From Guopingia tenuis (lineage in GTDB: Bacteria; Bacillota; Clostridia; Christensenellales; Christensenellaceae), in contig NZ_JACRSS010000003.1 in assembly GCF_014384805.1 (NCBI RefSeq), positions 256,792 through 320,791 on the forward strand: DNA of 64,000 bases, given 5' to 3'. This document shows positions 1 to 8,190 of this stretch, one piece after another. Each line of letters starts with the position of its first letter. Positions within the stretch are counted from its first letter, which is position 1. The notes beneath the pieces were generated by a model. That model was not told the origin of the DNA and ran no database searches. It was given only the letters and a program-made list of their open reading frames with translations. A program made the translations under genes and the position numbers.

Positions 1-1042
1 GGAAAAGCAACGCCCCTATTATGCTTCCTGCAAGCAAAATTCCGCAGCATAAAAGCGAGATAAACCGCGGTTTTTTTCTGTCATAATACAGTGAGAGGAA
101 AAATCCGCCGAGCAGCACCGCCATAAGAATGCGGATGCCTGCACCGGCATTGTCGTATATATATTCATACGACGTAAAGCGAGTGAGCAATGCCGCCCCA
201 ACCTCTTCCATTGCCAGCAGAACAAAAAGTGCTCCGGTAACAATGCAGCTTATCTTTCGGGGCGTGTTAATCTTTCCTTCTTTCTCCCGCGCCGCCCAGG
301 CGCGCGGGCAGACGCCGGCAAGGAACGTGAAGAAAAGATCCAGTTCCGGCACGGCCTGTTTTTCAATGACAACAACTTCTTTTCCATGGAAAAATACAAT
401 ATCATGTCGATTTTCCCGGATTCGGTCTATCTGTTCATAGGAAAATTTCTCCTGGCGGAAAGGCAGATTCCGTTCCCAGTGGTCTGAAAAAAAGAGGATC
501 TCCTCCTTATATCCGGCATCTTTGGGCAATCCAGTCCTATCAAATTCCTGCCGGGCTTTCATCCATGGATCCATCCATATCCAAATAAAAACCACTGCTG
601 CCGCAAGGCCCAGAACCGCAGTAAAGTAATAGAAAAGCGCGATTCTTGTAATCCGCACGGCAACCACAGCTCCCACAGCGAGCAACAGCAGGAGCCCTGC
701 CGTCAACAGGAGTTTCAGCCCCCTTCCCCGCTGAATATTGCCGTATATTTTCATGTATGCCTGGCAGACGCTTTTCTGCGTCATCTGATGTTCTGCCGCA
801 AATCGCGGAATTTGCCTGTTAGCATCCCTGGATACAGTTTCTCCCGCAAAAATATCATCAATACGCACACCCAGCACGGTCGCCAGCTGAGGCAAAAGAG
901 CAACATCCGGTATCCCCTGTCCCGTTTCCCATTTGGATACTGCCTTATTGGTGACGCCCAGGATATCCGCCAGCTGCTGTTGTGTCATCCCTTTATTCTT
1001 TCTGCATAGGGAAATATACTTTCCAATCTTTTCATTATCCAT
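1..1042 (-). CDS. XRE-family transcriptional regulator with C-terminal membrane segments (partial, runs off the left edge)
   Basis: Start ATG at 1042, preceded by an AAAGGGGGG ribosome site; the frame stays open to base 1, so the C-terminus is outside the window. Residues ~1-65 are a Cro/CI-type helix-turn-helix with the signature MTQQQLADILGVTNKAVSKW followed by a second helix set typical of Clostridial XRE regulators. After ~residue 100 come hydrophobic stretches (LLLTAGLLLLLAVGAVVAV, then a second at the FYYFTAVLGLAAAVVFIWIW area, and two more near the truncated end), so this is a membrane-anchored HTH protein. The loop between membrane pairs contains a FDRTGLPKDAGYKEEI segment with no family I can name. 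Target unknown; likely autoregulatory. HTH assignment is firm, function beyond that is not. Confidence 0.8.
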   Translation of the reverse strand, partial: MDNEKIGKYISLCRKNKGMTQQQLADILGVTNKAVSKWETGQGIPDVALLPQLATVLGVRIDDIFAGETVSRDANRQIPRFAAEHQMTQKSVCQAYMKIYGNIQRGRGLKLLLTAGLLLLLAVGAVVAVRITRIALFYYFTAVLGLAAAVVFIWIWMDPWMKARQEFDRTGLPKDAGYKEEILFFSDHWERNLPFRQEKFSYEQIDRIRENRHDIVFFHGKEVVVIEKQAVPELDLFFTFLAGVCPRAWAAREKEGKINTPRKISCIVTGALFVLLAMEEVGAALLTRFTSYEYIYDNAGAGIRILMAVLLGGFFLSLYYDRKKPRFISLLCCGILLAGSIIGALLF

Positions 1043-1068
1043 GTGCAGCCCCCCTTTCTGTTGCTCTG

Positions 1069-1077
1069 ATTATATCA
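1069..1077 (-). promoter_or_regulatory. Extended -10 element upstream of the XRE regulator
   Basis: On the minus strand TGA-TATAAT sits 27 bases upstream of the start codon at 1042. No good -35 hexamer is seen 17 bases upstream, so the TG extension would have to compensate. Confidence 0.35.
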
Positions 1078-1299
1078 TCTCCCGCCGGCATAGGAAAACA
1101 CACGCCCCGTTGAAGGTATCTACGGAGCGTGGATTTGCCCTCTTGGCGATTTTTTCCGTCCAAACATAAACTTGGCCAGCCCAAACCTGTTGCCTCTCAG
1201 CATTACAATCAATACTCCTCGAGAAACATTTTTTGGAGAATCCTCTCATGAATCTTCTGTAATTTCTGTTCCCTTGATTGCTTCAAAAAATCATAACGA

Positions 1300-1326
1300 A
1301 AAAAGACCGCCTATGCGGTCTTTTTT
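1300..1326 (-). terminator. Intrinsic terminator after the aroQ-ACT unit
   Basis: AAGACCGC-CTAT-GCGGTCTT hairpin with A/T runs on both sides; read on the minus strand it ends in a U-run directly at the stop codon of the ACT-domain gene. Confidence 0.8.
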
Positions 1327-1712
1327 CATGCCTGCGTTTCTACCCGGCGCACAACATAGCCCTCCTGCTCCAGGGCCCAGGCGGCAGCCCGCATCTGCCC
1401 TTCCTTTAGGAGAATATAGTCGGTGTCAAACGTGGAAGCCGCAAAAATCCCAATTTCCGCTCGGGCCAGCACATCGCTGATCCCGGCGAGAATGCCTGTC
1501 AGGGAAAAATCCAGGCTCCCCGGAATCCGCAGCATACCGAATCCCGTTTCCTTCGCCAAGGCATTCTCCGGCGCCTCTTCCTCCCGGCAGACCACCGACC
1601 ATTCGGCGTCCGTCCGCGCCAGAAAGGTGAAGGGAGTGAACCGCACCCCATCAAAATCCCGGACTTTGGCGATGGCAAAGCGGCCGGGGAGAATCTCCAA
1701 ATCCGGCTTCAT
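1326..1712 (-). CDS. ACT-domain small-molecule-binding protein
   Basis: 128 residues. The C-terminal half (from about residue 60) has the ACT-type pattern seen in the ACT_7 / CASTOR-like family: a hydrophobic strand followed by FSLTGILAGISDVLARAEI and a strand IFAASTFDTDYILL. These stand-alone ACT proteins usually bind amino acids; here the gene overlaps the aroQ stop (aroQ ends at 1709, this gene starts at 1712), so a role in sensing an aromatic amino acid is a fair inference, not shown. No catalytic motif. It is the last gene of the minus-strand unit and its stop lies in the terminator hairpin. Confidence 0.7.
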   Translation of the reverse strand: MKPDLEILPGRFAIAKVRDFDGVRFTPFTFLARTDAEWSVVCREEEAPENALAKETGFGMLRIPGSLDFSLTGILAGISDVLARAEIGIFAASTFDTDYILLKEGQMRAAAWALEQEGYVVRRVETQA

Positions 1713-2140
1713 TCCTCTTCCTCCAGCGCCCGGAGGGCCAGCAGATAGCCTTTGGGGCCAAATCCGGCAATCGTCCCCATGCAGACCGGAGCGATCACCG
1801 ATGTTTTTCGGAATTCCTCCCGGGCATGAACGTTGGAAATATGCACCTCCACCACCGGGGTATCGATGGCGGCGATGGCATCCCGGATGGCATAGCTGTA
1901 ATGGGTATAGGCGCCGGCATTCAGGATCACGCCGTCATATCCCTCATGGGCGGCATGGAGCTGATCGATGAGCGCCCCCTCATAATTGGACTGGTAAAAA
2001 TCCACTTCTACACCCAATTCCTCCGCCAGAGCGCGGATTTCTCCATAGATGTCCTCCAGCGTCCCCGTTCCATAGACGCCCCGTTCCCGGATGCCCGTCA
2101 TGTTCAGGTTGGGACCGTTCAGCACCAGATATCTTTTCAT
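1709..2140 (-). CDS. aroQ: Type II 3-dehydroquinate dehydratase
   Basis: Catalyses dehydration of 3-dehydroquinate to 3-dehydroshikimate (third shikimate step). 143 residues, normal for the dodecameric type II enzyme. Visible family landmarks: VLNGPNLNMTGIRERGVYG at the N-terminus with the catalytic loop Arg and the Tyr of VYG, NAGAYTHYSYAIRDAI in the middle, HISNVHAREEFRKTS with the catalytic His, and MGTIAGFGPKGY near the end. It is detached from the main aro operon at 3.2-9.2 kb and forms a two-gene unit with the ACT protein. RBS GGAGAGGGAAA before ATG. Confidence 0.95.
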   Translation of the reverse strand: MKRYLVLNGPNLNMTGIRERGVYGTGTLEDIYGEIRALAEELGVEVDFYQSNYEGALIDQLHAAHEGYDGVILNAGAYTHYSYAIRDAIAAIDTPVVEVHISNVHAREEFRKTSVIAPVCMGTIAGFGPKGYLLALRALEEEE

Positions 2141-2332
2141 TTTCCCTCTCCTTCTCTTGTCGATTCTCTAGTCATTCAATTCGCGCCCGGCGCGCAATTT
2201 CCTCTTTTGGGCATATCCCTCCCGAAAACGCCCTGTCCCCGGCCGGGCCGGCCTCCAGCGCCAGTCCCATTCATCCGGGTGTTCTCCTTTGGATATACTC
2301 TCATCGGTGAACCGCCGTTCCCTGCGCCCCCC

Positions 2333-2361
2333 TTTTGCTTTTCTCCCGGATATGCTATAGT
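2333..2361 (+). promoter_or_regulatory. Possible sigma-A promoter of aroE
   Basis: TATAGT (2356-2361) with a poor TTTTGC hexamer 17 bases upstream, followed 30 bases later by the GGAGGAG ribosome site of aroE. This lies in the 262-base gap between the divergent aroQ and aroE genes. Confidence 0.35.
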
Positions 2362-2402
2362 AGAAAACAAAGCGCATTTCGGATCATACAGGAGGAGAAC
2401 AA

Positions 2403-3260
2403 ATGGCCAAAGCAACCTATGCCGTCATCGGCGATCCCATCGCCCATAGCCTTTCGCCGCTCATTCACAACACCCTATATCAAACGTATCGCCTGGACTG
2501 CGAATATGTCCCGCTGCATGTGCCCCTCAAAGACGTCCCCGCCTTCATGGAAGCCCGTCTGGGCCGGGATATTGCCGGCTGCAACGTCACCATGCCGGAC
2601 AAGGCTGCTGTAATCCCCTTCCTCTCCTGGGTGCAGGATGAGGCCTCCCTCTGCCAGAGCGTCAACACCATTGCCGCCGACGGCAGAAAGGGCTGGTCCA
2701 CCGACGCTCCCGGCCTGCGCAGCGCCTTGGAGCTGGAGGGCGGGGGTGATTACCAGGGCAAGACCCTGCTCCTCTATGGCGCCGGCTCGGCCGCCGCAGC
2801 CATCGCCCTGGATTTTGCCCGCAGCGGGGGAAAGCGCCTCTATCTCTATAACCGCACAGAGGCCAAAGCCCAGCGCATCGCCGCCTTTGTCCGGGAGAAC
2901 AGCCCGCTTTCCCCCAAAGCCGTTCCCAGCGGATGCCTGGAAGCCGTCCTGCCCGCCTGCGACCTGTTTTTCAACACCACGCCTCTGGGCATGGCCCATA
3001 CGGGTGCTGAATTTCCCTCTCTGGGCTTTCTGGATCTGCTCCCCGCCCGCGCCCGGGTGGTGGATCTCATCTATAATCCCCTGGAAACCGCTCTTTTGCA
3101 GCGAGCCAAGGCCCGGGGCCTCAAGACCCAAAACGGGCTGTCCATGCTCATCTGCCAGGCGTTTTTATCCTTTGAGCACTGGTTCGGTATCCGCCCCACA
3201 GAGGCGGACTACCGCTCCCTGCTCGCCCGCCTGACCCTAGAACTTCAACAGCGCGGCTAA
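2403..3260 (+). CDS. aroE: Shikimate dehydrogenase (NADP-dependent)
   Basis: Reduces 3-dehydroshikimate to shikimate. 285 residues. N-terminal substrate domain: GDPIAHSLSPLIHN, then NVTMPDK with the catalytic Lys and the STDAPG segment that holds the catalytic Asp (most relatives have NTDG, so the Asn is Ser here). Nucleotide-binding domain: LLYGAGSAAAAIALDFA (GAGxxA loop), YNRTEAKA for NADP phosphate recognition, FNTTPLGM, and C-terminal NGLSMLICQAFLSFEHWFG. RBS AGGAGGAG 5 bases from ATG. It is the only plus-strand gene of the aro block and its last 24 bases overlap the 3' end of aroK on the other strand. Confidence 0.95.
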   Translation: MAKATYAVIGDPIAHSLSPLIHNTLYQTYRLDCEYVPLHVPLKDVPAFMEARLGRDIAGCNVTMPDKAAVIPFLSWVQDEASLCQSVNTIAADGRKGWSTDAPGLRSALELEGGGDYQGKTLLLYGAGSAAAAIALDFARSGGKRLYLYNRTEAKAQRIAAFVRENSPLSPKAVPSGCLEAVLPACDLFFNTTPLGMAHTGAEFPSLGFLDLLPARARVVDLIYNPLETALLQRAKARGLKTQNGLSMLICQAFLSFEHWFGIRPTEADYRSLLARLTLELQQRG

Positions 3261-3728
3261 CGCCTCCGCCGCGTCGCCGGGGTTTCCCGTGTTTTTGAAA
3301 ACAACGTCTGCCGTCTTCCGATAGATAGGCAGGCGTTTTTTATAGACTTCCTGAAAGGTCTTTTCTCCGTCCCGCAGAACCGGCCGGCCGGACATATCCA
3401 TACCCTGGAGGATTTCCTCGGGAGCTCGGTCGATAAAATAGATTTTTCCGGACTGCTTCATAATCTCCACATTGCGCTCCAGGAGAACCACGCCGCCGCC
3501 GCAGGCTACCACCAGGCCGTCCCGCTCCGCGATCTCCGAAAGCACCCGGGTTTCTATTTCCCGAAAGCCGTCTTCGCCGGATTCCGCAAAAATCTGCGGG
3601 ATGCTTTTTCCCTCTTCCCGGACGATCTGCGCATCCATATCGAGAAATTCTGCCCCAGCCTGTTCGGCCAGGAGCGCCCCCAGAGTTGTCTTTCCGCATC
3701 CCATCATGCCTGTCAGATAAATGTTCAT
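3237..3728 (-). CDS. aroK: Shikimate kinase
   Basis: Phosphorylates shikimate at the 3-hydroxyl using ATP. 163 residues from the ATG at 3728, chosen because it forms a four-base ATGA overlap with the pheA stop and gives the normal family length; an upstream in-frame start would add an unrelated tail. P-loop GMMGCGKTT at residues ~7-15, DMDAQI (shikimate-binding Asp), FRxxE segment GEDGFREIETRVL, VVACGGGVVLLERN, and the lid RAPEEILQGMDMSGRPVL. Last gene of the aro operon; no terminator hairpin follows, transcription runs into antisense aroE. Confidence 0.95.
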   Translation of the reverse strand: MNIYLTGMMGCGKTTLGALLAEQAGAEFLDMDAQIVREEGKSIPQIFAESGEDGFREIETRVLSEIAERDGLVVACGGGVVLLERNVEIMKQSGKIYFIDRAPEEILQGMDMSGRPVLRDGEKTFQEVYKKRLPIYRKTADVVFKNTGNPGDAAEALAALLKF

Positions 3729-4807
3729 CGCTTCGCCTTTCGATATCCGCCAATCAGCCGCAGTTCCAGGCAATAGCGCCCGATCTGGGCCATATCCTCG
3801 CTGAGCCGGGCGATATCCCCTTCCACATCTACATAAAACTTGTATTCCCAATTCCGCCCCAGAATGGGCCGGCTCTCGATTTTCGTCAAGTTATAGCCCT
3901 TTTCCCCGAACACACTGAGCACCTTGGCAAGCGAGCCGGAAACGTGATTCAGAGTGAACAGCAGGCTGGCCTTATCCGCCCCTTCCGCGATGCCGCTCTG
4001 GCGGGAGAGGACAAAAAAGCGGGTGAAATTCTCCATGGAATCCGAAATATCCCGCTCCAGAGGGACGAGCCCATAGACCTCGCCTGCAAAGGCGCTGGCG
4101 ATGGCAGCCTTTGCCTTATCGCCGCATTCCGCCACATATTTTGCGCTCATGGCCGTGTTGGGATAGTCCCGAATCGTCCAATTCGTATGCCCCGCTAGAT
4201 AGGCGCTGCACTGCCGAATGGCCTGCTCATGGGAATAGACCTCGCCAATATCCGAAAGGGAGGCTCCTGGCGCGCCCAGCAGCACATGCCGGATGGGCAG
4301 CAGCACCTCTCCCTGCACCGAAAGGTCATAGCGGCCCAGCAGGTCGATATTGGCGGTAACGCTTCCGGCAGCCGAATTCTCTACCGGCACTACGCCGGCC
4401 TCTGCCTCGCCCCGGGCCACCGCCCGGAACACATCCTCAAACTGCTCCTTGGCGGCCAGTTCCGCATCCGGGAAATAGGTCCGGGCAGCCTCCTCGGAAT
4501 AGGCGCCCCGGCATCCCTGAAAGGCCACTTTCCCTCCCGGGCGCTTCTGCACTTCTTTGGAATAATCCATGATGTTGTGCATCAGCCGGCTGGCATAGGG
4601 CCGCAGGGTCTCCTCGCCGATGAGGGCCGTGCGGGCGGCGATGACCTCCTTTTCCCGTGTTTCGTCAAACACAGGCAGCCCCCGTTCCCGCTTATAGTCT
4701 CCCACCTGCCGGGAGATGTTCATGCGCTCTTCAAACAGGCGCATCATCTCCCGGTCGATGGAGTCGATCTCGCTGCGAAGCTCTGTCAGATCCTTTTTTT
4801 CGCTCAT
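3725..4807 (-). CDS. pheA: Bifunctional chorismate mutase / prephenate dehydratase (P-protein)
   Basis: Converts chorismate to prephenate and then to phenylpyruvate, committing carbon to phenylalanine. 360 residues from ATG at 4807, which overlaps the aroC stop by four bases. Domains: AroQ-type chorismate mutase at ~1-90 (LRSEIDSIDREMMRLFEERM, the Arg/Lys helix), prephenate dehydratase at ~100-280 (VAFQGCRGAYSEEAA, VPVENSAAGSV, and the catalytic TRF in MENFTRFFVLSRQ), then a regulatory ACT domain with LNHVSGSLAKVL and the ESRP motif that binds Phe in this family. So enzyme-level Phe inhibition is expected as well as the leader-peptide control of the operon. No tyrA or trp genes are seen nearby. 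Confidence 0.95.
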   Translation of the reverse strand: MSEKKDLTELRSEIDSIDREMMRLFEERMNISRQVGDYKRERGLPVFDETREKEVIAARTALIGEETLRPYASRLMHNIMDYSKEVQKRPGGKVAFQGCRGAYSEEAARTYFPDAELAAKEQFEDVFRAVARGEAEAGVVPVENSAAGSVTANIDLLGRYDLSVQGEVLLPIRHVLLGAPGASLSDIGEVYSHEQAIRQCSAYLAGHTNWTIRDYPNTAMSAKYVAECGDKAKAAIASAFAGEVYGLVPLERDISDSMENFTRFFVLSRQSGIAEGADKASLLFTLNHVSGSLAKVLSVFGEKGYNLTKIESRPILGRNWEYKFYVDVEGDIARLSEDMAQIGRYCLELRLIGGYRKAKR

Positions 4808-5895
4808 ATCCGTTTGCTCCCTTCCAGCATGGCGTCTGCCACGGCGATCATCACTGCCGCCTCCGCCGCGACAAGGCCGCGTACCGTGATGCAGCTGTCG
4901 TGCCGCCCTTTGATGACGATGCGGCAGTCCTCTTTCGTATTCATATCGACGGTGGACTGTTCCTGGGCGATGGAGGCCGTGGGTTTGAAGCAGGTGCGCA
5001 CGATCAGCGGCGCGCCGCTGGTGATCCCGCCAAGAATCCCTCCGCTGTTGTTGGAGAGGAAGGCGGGCTTTCCATCCCGCATCTCCATGGCGTCGTTGGC
5101 CTCGCTCCCCCGCAGGTTCGCCATGGCAAAACCCCGGCCGAATTCCACGCCCTTCACGCCGGGCACGCCGAACAATATCGCCGCGATTTTGGATTCCATG
5201 CCGTCGAACATGGGATCGCCGATCCCGGCGGGCAAACCCACCACGGCGCATTCATCGATGCCCCCCAGGGAATCTTTATTCATCCGGGCTTTCTCAATGC
5301 GTTCGGCCATTTCCCTGCCCCGAGCTGCATCCAGCACGGGAAAATCACTCTTCCGCAGGCGGGCAAGCGTCTTCTCATCCACATTGAGGGGATCAAATGC
5401 CGCATCCCAAATTCCGCCGATGCAGGCGATATGCGAGCCGCAGACCACGCCCTGGGTCTTGAGATAGGCCCGGGCCACCGCCCCGGCGAATACCAGCGGG
5501 GCCGTCAGCCGTCCGGAGAAATGCCCGCCGCCCCGGAGATCCTGCAGGCCGCCGTATTTCACAAGAGAAGTATAGTCCGCGTGAGAAGGCCGGGGCTTTC
5601 CCGCCAGGGCTGCATAGTCCTGGGAATGGGGATCGCCGTTTTTGATGACGGCGCAGAGGGGCGTGCCTGTAGTATGATCCTCATAGATGCCGCTTTGAAT
5701 TTCGGGTATGTCCGCCTCCACCCGTTTGGTGGAGCCCGGCTTTCTTCCCGCCCGCCGCCGGGCCATATCCAGGAGGATGTCCTCCCGGTCGATGGGAATG
5801 CCCGCCGGGAGGCCGTCGACGACGACGCCGATGGACCGGCCGTGAGACTCCCCGAAGATGCTGATTTTCAGGTTCTTTCCAATGCTACTGCTCAA
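4804..5895 (-). CDS. aroC: Chorismate synthase
   Basis: Converts 5-enolpyruvylshikimate-3-phosphate to chorismate, using reduced FMN. 363 residues. Signatures: FGESHGRSIGVVVDGLPAG near the N-terminus, RRRAG..STKRVEAD, GGGHFSGRLTAPLVFAGAVA, and C-terminal SGGILGGITSGAPLIVR with R-T-C-FKPTASI. Overlaps the aroA stop by 11 bases and the pheA start by 4, indicating translational coupling. Confidence 0.96.
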   Translation of the reverse strand: MSSSIGKNLKISIFGESHGRSIGVVVDGLPAGIPIDREDILLDMARRRAGRKPGSTKRVEADIPEIQSGIYEDHTTGTPLCAVIKNGDPHSQDYAALAGKPRPSHADYTSLVKYGGLQDLRGGGHFSGRLTAPLVFAGAVARAYLKTQGVVCGSHIACIGGIWDAAFDPLNVDEKTLARLRKSDFPVLDAARGREMAERIEKARMNKDSLGGIDECAVVGLPAGIGDPMFDGMESKIAAILFGVPGVKGVEFGRGFAMANLRGSEANDAMEMRDGKPAFLSNNSGGILGGITSGAPLIVRTCFKPTASIAQEQSTVDMNTKEDCRIVIKGRHDSCITVRGLVAAEAAVMIAVADAMLEGSKRI

Positions 5896-7138
5896 CCGCG
5901 TTTCCTCCTAAGCTGCGAAATTCCTCCCAAAACTGGGGGGCGGATTTGGCGACGCACTCCGCGCCGCCGATGACGGTTTCCCCCGCCGCCAGCCCGGCTG
6001 CTACCGCCGCCGCCATGGCGATGCGGTGGTCGTTATGGCTGTCGATTTCCGCTCCATGCAGGGGCCTGCCGCCCCGGATCACAAGGCCGTCCAGAGTCTC
6101 CTCGATCTCCGCGCCCATTTTGGCCAGCTCCGCGGCCGTCGCCGCCAGGCGGTCGCTCTCCTTGATCCGCAGGCGCTGGGCATGGACAATGCGCGTCTCG
6201 CCCTTTGCCGCCGCCCCGGCCACCGCCAGAATGGGGACAAGGTCGGGGATCTGCGCCGCGTCGATGACCGTGCCCGAAAGCAGCGAAGGCCGGGAAAATA
6301 CCGTTTCCCCCTGAATTTCTATATTGCCGCCCATACGGGCGAGAATTTCCAAAACGGCCTTATCCCCCTGCCGGGAATCCGGCAAAAGACCGGAAACGGC
6401 AATTTCCCCGCCGATCTGCCCCGCAACGGCAAAAAAGGCGGCATGGGAGTAGTCCCCCTCCACCCGGACATCCGATGGACGGTATGTCTGGTTCCCGGGA
6501 ACCAACAGCTCTCTTTCGCTTTTCCATTCCGAGCGCACGCCGAAGGCCGCCTGCATCTGCCGGGTCAGCTCCACATAGCCCGCCGATTCCAGCGGCGTGG
6601 TCAGCCGAATGACGCTGTCTCCTTCCAAAAGAGGCAGGGCAAACAACAGCCCCGAGATGAATTGGGAAGAGACGTTTCCCGCAATTTCAAAAGTCCCCGC
6701 CGCCGGGCGCCCCGAAACCTCATGGCTCCCCGGCCAGGCCACGCCCTTTTCCATGAGCAGGCTCTTCAGGGGCTCCAGCGGGCGCTCCGCCAGCCGCCCC
6801 TCGCAGACAAACCGCGCCTTTTTAGCCAGCAGACAGGAGAGGGGCAGGAAAAACCGCAGGGTAGAGCCGGATTCGCCGCAGGGCAGCAGGGCTTCCTCCG
6901 CGACTGTGCGGGGCCTGCCGATCACCCGCAGCTTGTCTCCCGCAAAGGAGAAGTCCGCCAGTCCGAGAGCTTTGGCGCAGGCAATTGTCGCCTGGATATC
7001 CCGGGAAAAAGCGATATGAGAAATTCGGCTCTCTCCGCCGCTGAGGGCCGCGCAGAGCACCGCCCGGTGGGCCATGCTTTTGGAGGGCATGGCCTCTACC
7101 TTCCCCGAAAGCCTCCCGGAAACCCGCATTCGGCTCAT
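5885..7138 (-). CDS. aroA: 3-phosphoshikimate 1-carboxyvinyltransferase (EPSP synthase)
   Basis: Transfers the enolpyruvyl group of PEP to shikimate-3-phosphate. 417 residues, two inverse alpha/beta domains. Motifs visible: SKSMAHRAVLCAALSGG (substrate Lys/Ser/Arg), LPCGESGSTLRFFLPL (the family's LxxGxSGTxxR region with SGS in place of the more common SGT), SSQFISGLL, EGDYSHAAFF, RIKESDRL and the C-terminal NDHRIAMAAAVAA. Overlaps aroB by 4 bases and aroC by 11. Confidence 0.95.
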   Translation of the reverse strand: MSRMRVSGRLSGKVEAMPSKSMAHRAVLCAALSGGESRISHIAFSRDIQATIACAKALGLADFSFAGDKLRVIGRPRTVAEEALLPCGESGSTLRFFLPLSCLLAKKARFVCEGRLAERPLEPLKSLLMEKGVAWPGSHEVSGRPAAGTFEIAGNVSSQFISGLLFALPLLEGDSVIRLTTPLESAGYVELTRQMQAAFGVRSEWKSERELLVPGNQTYRPSDVRVEGDYSHAAFFAVAGQIGGEIAVSGLLPDSRQGDKAVLEILARMGGNIEIQGETVFSRPSLLSGTVIDAAQIPDLVPILAVAGAAAKGETRIVHAQRLRIKESDRLAATAAELAKMGAEIEETLDGLVIRGGRPLHGAEIDSHNDHRIAMAAAVAAGLAAGETVIGGAECVAKSAPQFWEEFRSLGGNAVEQ

Positions 7139-8178
7139 AACAGCTCCTCCCAGCCGGCAATCAGCTCGGCAGCAGGCAGGGTTTTTGCAACGGCTTTGCC
7201 CATGCGCTCCAGGAAAATGGCCCGGACGCCGCCCTTTTCCATCTTTTTGTCCTTGTTTACTGTCTTTTCCAGCGTCTCCCTATCGAATATCGCCGGATCG
7301 TGCGCCAAACCAAAATCATCCAGCAGGGAGATGAGCCTTTCATATGTTCCGGGCTCGGTTATGCCCTTGTTCTCCCCGATTTTTGCCATCGCCGCCATGC
7401 CCACGGCCACCCCTTCGCCATGCAGAACGGAAAAATCCGTCTGCACCTCCAGACAGTGGCCCAGGGTGTGCCCGAAATTCAGCTCCATGCGGCATCCCTT
7501 GTCAAAGGGGTCCCGGCGCACATAGTCCGCCTTGATTTCACAGGAACGGCAGACGATGGCCTCCAAATCCCGCGCCCGGATCATGGTTTCCATGGTTTCG
7601 TCAAAAATGGCCGCATATTTGATGACCTCGGCCATGCCGGCGGCAAACTGGCGCGCATCCAGGGAATCCAGCGTGGCGGTGTCGATGAGAACCAGGCCCG
7701 GCTGATAGAAGGAGCCAATGATGTTTTTGGCATAGGGCAGGTTAATGGCCACCTTGCCGCCCACCGAGCTGTCCACCTGGGCCAGCAGCGTTGTCGGAAC
7801 CTGGATAAAGCCAATACCCCGCATATATGTTGCCGCGGCAAAGCCCGCGAGATCGCCGATCACGCCGCCGCCCAGCGCCACCAGCGCATCCGAACGATGG
7901 ACGCCAAAGGCCGCCAGCTCGTCATAAATCTCATACAGGTATTTCTGGCTCTTGGTGTGTTCCCCGGCGGGGAGGACAATGATTTTGGCCCGGATTCCCG
8001 CTTCCCGGAGAGATTTCTCTGCCGCCGCGCCATAGAGTGCGTTCACCGTCTCATCGGTGACGATGGCGGCCCGGGATATCCCCATCTCTTTCAGCTCCGC
8101 GCCCAGCCGCGGGAGCAGCCCCCGCTCAATTTTGATGGCATAGCTGCCGTTTTCCGCTTCTACGAATACTTCCCGCAT
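7135..8178 (-). CDS. aroB: 3-dehydroquinate synthase
   Basis: NAD- and metal-dependent cyclisation of DAHP to 3-dehydroquinate. 347 residues. Rossmann part includes PAGEHTKSQKYL and the glycine-rich ALGGGVIGDLAGFAAATYMRG; QVPTTLLAQVDSSVGGKVAI and the metal ligands in MELNFGHTLGHCLE and LHGEGVAVGM are present. Lies 12 bases after the DAHP synthase gene and overlaps aroA by 4. Confidence 0.96.
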   Translation of the reverse strand: MREVFVEAENGSYAIKIERGLLPRLGAELKEMGISRAAIVTDETVNALYGAAAEKSLREAGIRAKIIVLPAGEHTKSQKYLYEIYDELAAFGVHRSDALVALGGGVIGDLAGFAAATYMRGIGFIQVPTTLLAQVDSSVGGKVAINLPYAKNIIGSFYQPGLVLIDTATLDSLDARQFAAGMAEVIKYAAIFDETMETMIRARDLEAIVCRSCEIKADYVRRDPFDKGCRMELNFGHTLGHCLEVQTDFSVLHGEGVAVGMAAMAKIGENKGITEPGTYERLISLLDDFGLAHDPAIFDRETLEKTVNKDKKMEKGGVRAIFLERMGKAVAKTLPAAELIAGWEELL

Positions 8179-8190
8179 ACCTTCCTCCGT

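Noticed and set aside
1172..1480. 102-codon plus-strand frame
   Set aside because: Overlaps the terminator and the 3' end of the ACT-domain gene antisense; no ribosome site.
4229..7525. Several long open frames (300-500 codons) on the plus strand across aroC, aroA and aroB
   Set aside because: They mirror real minus-strand genes with full family motifs; they lack ribosome sites and show Arg/Pro/His-rich composition typical of antisense frames in GC-rich DNA.
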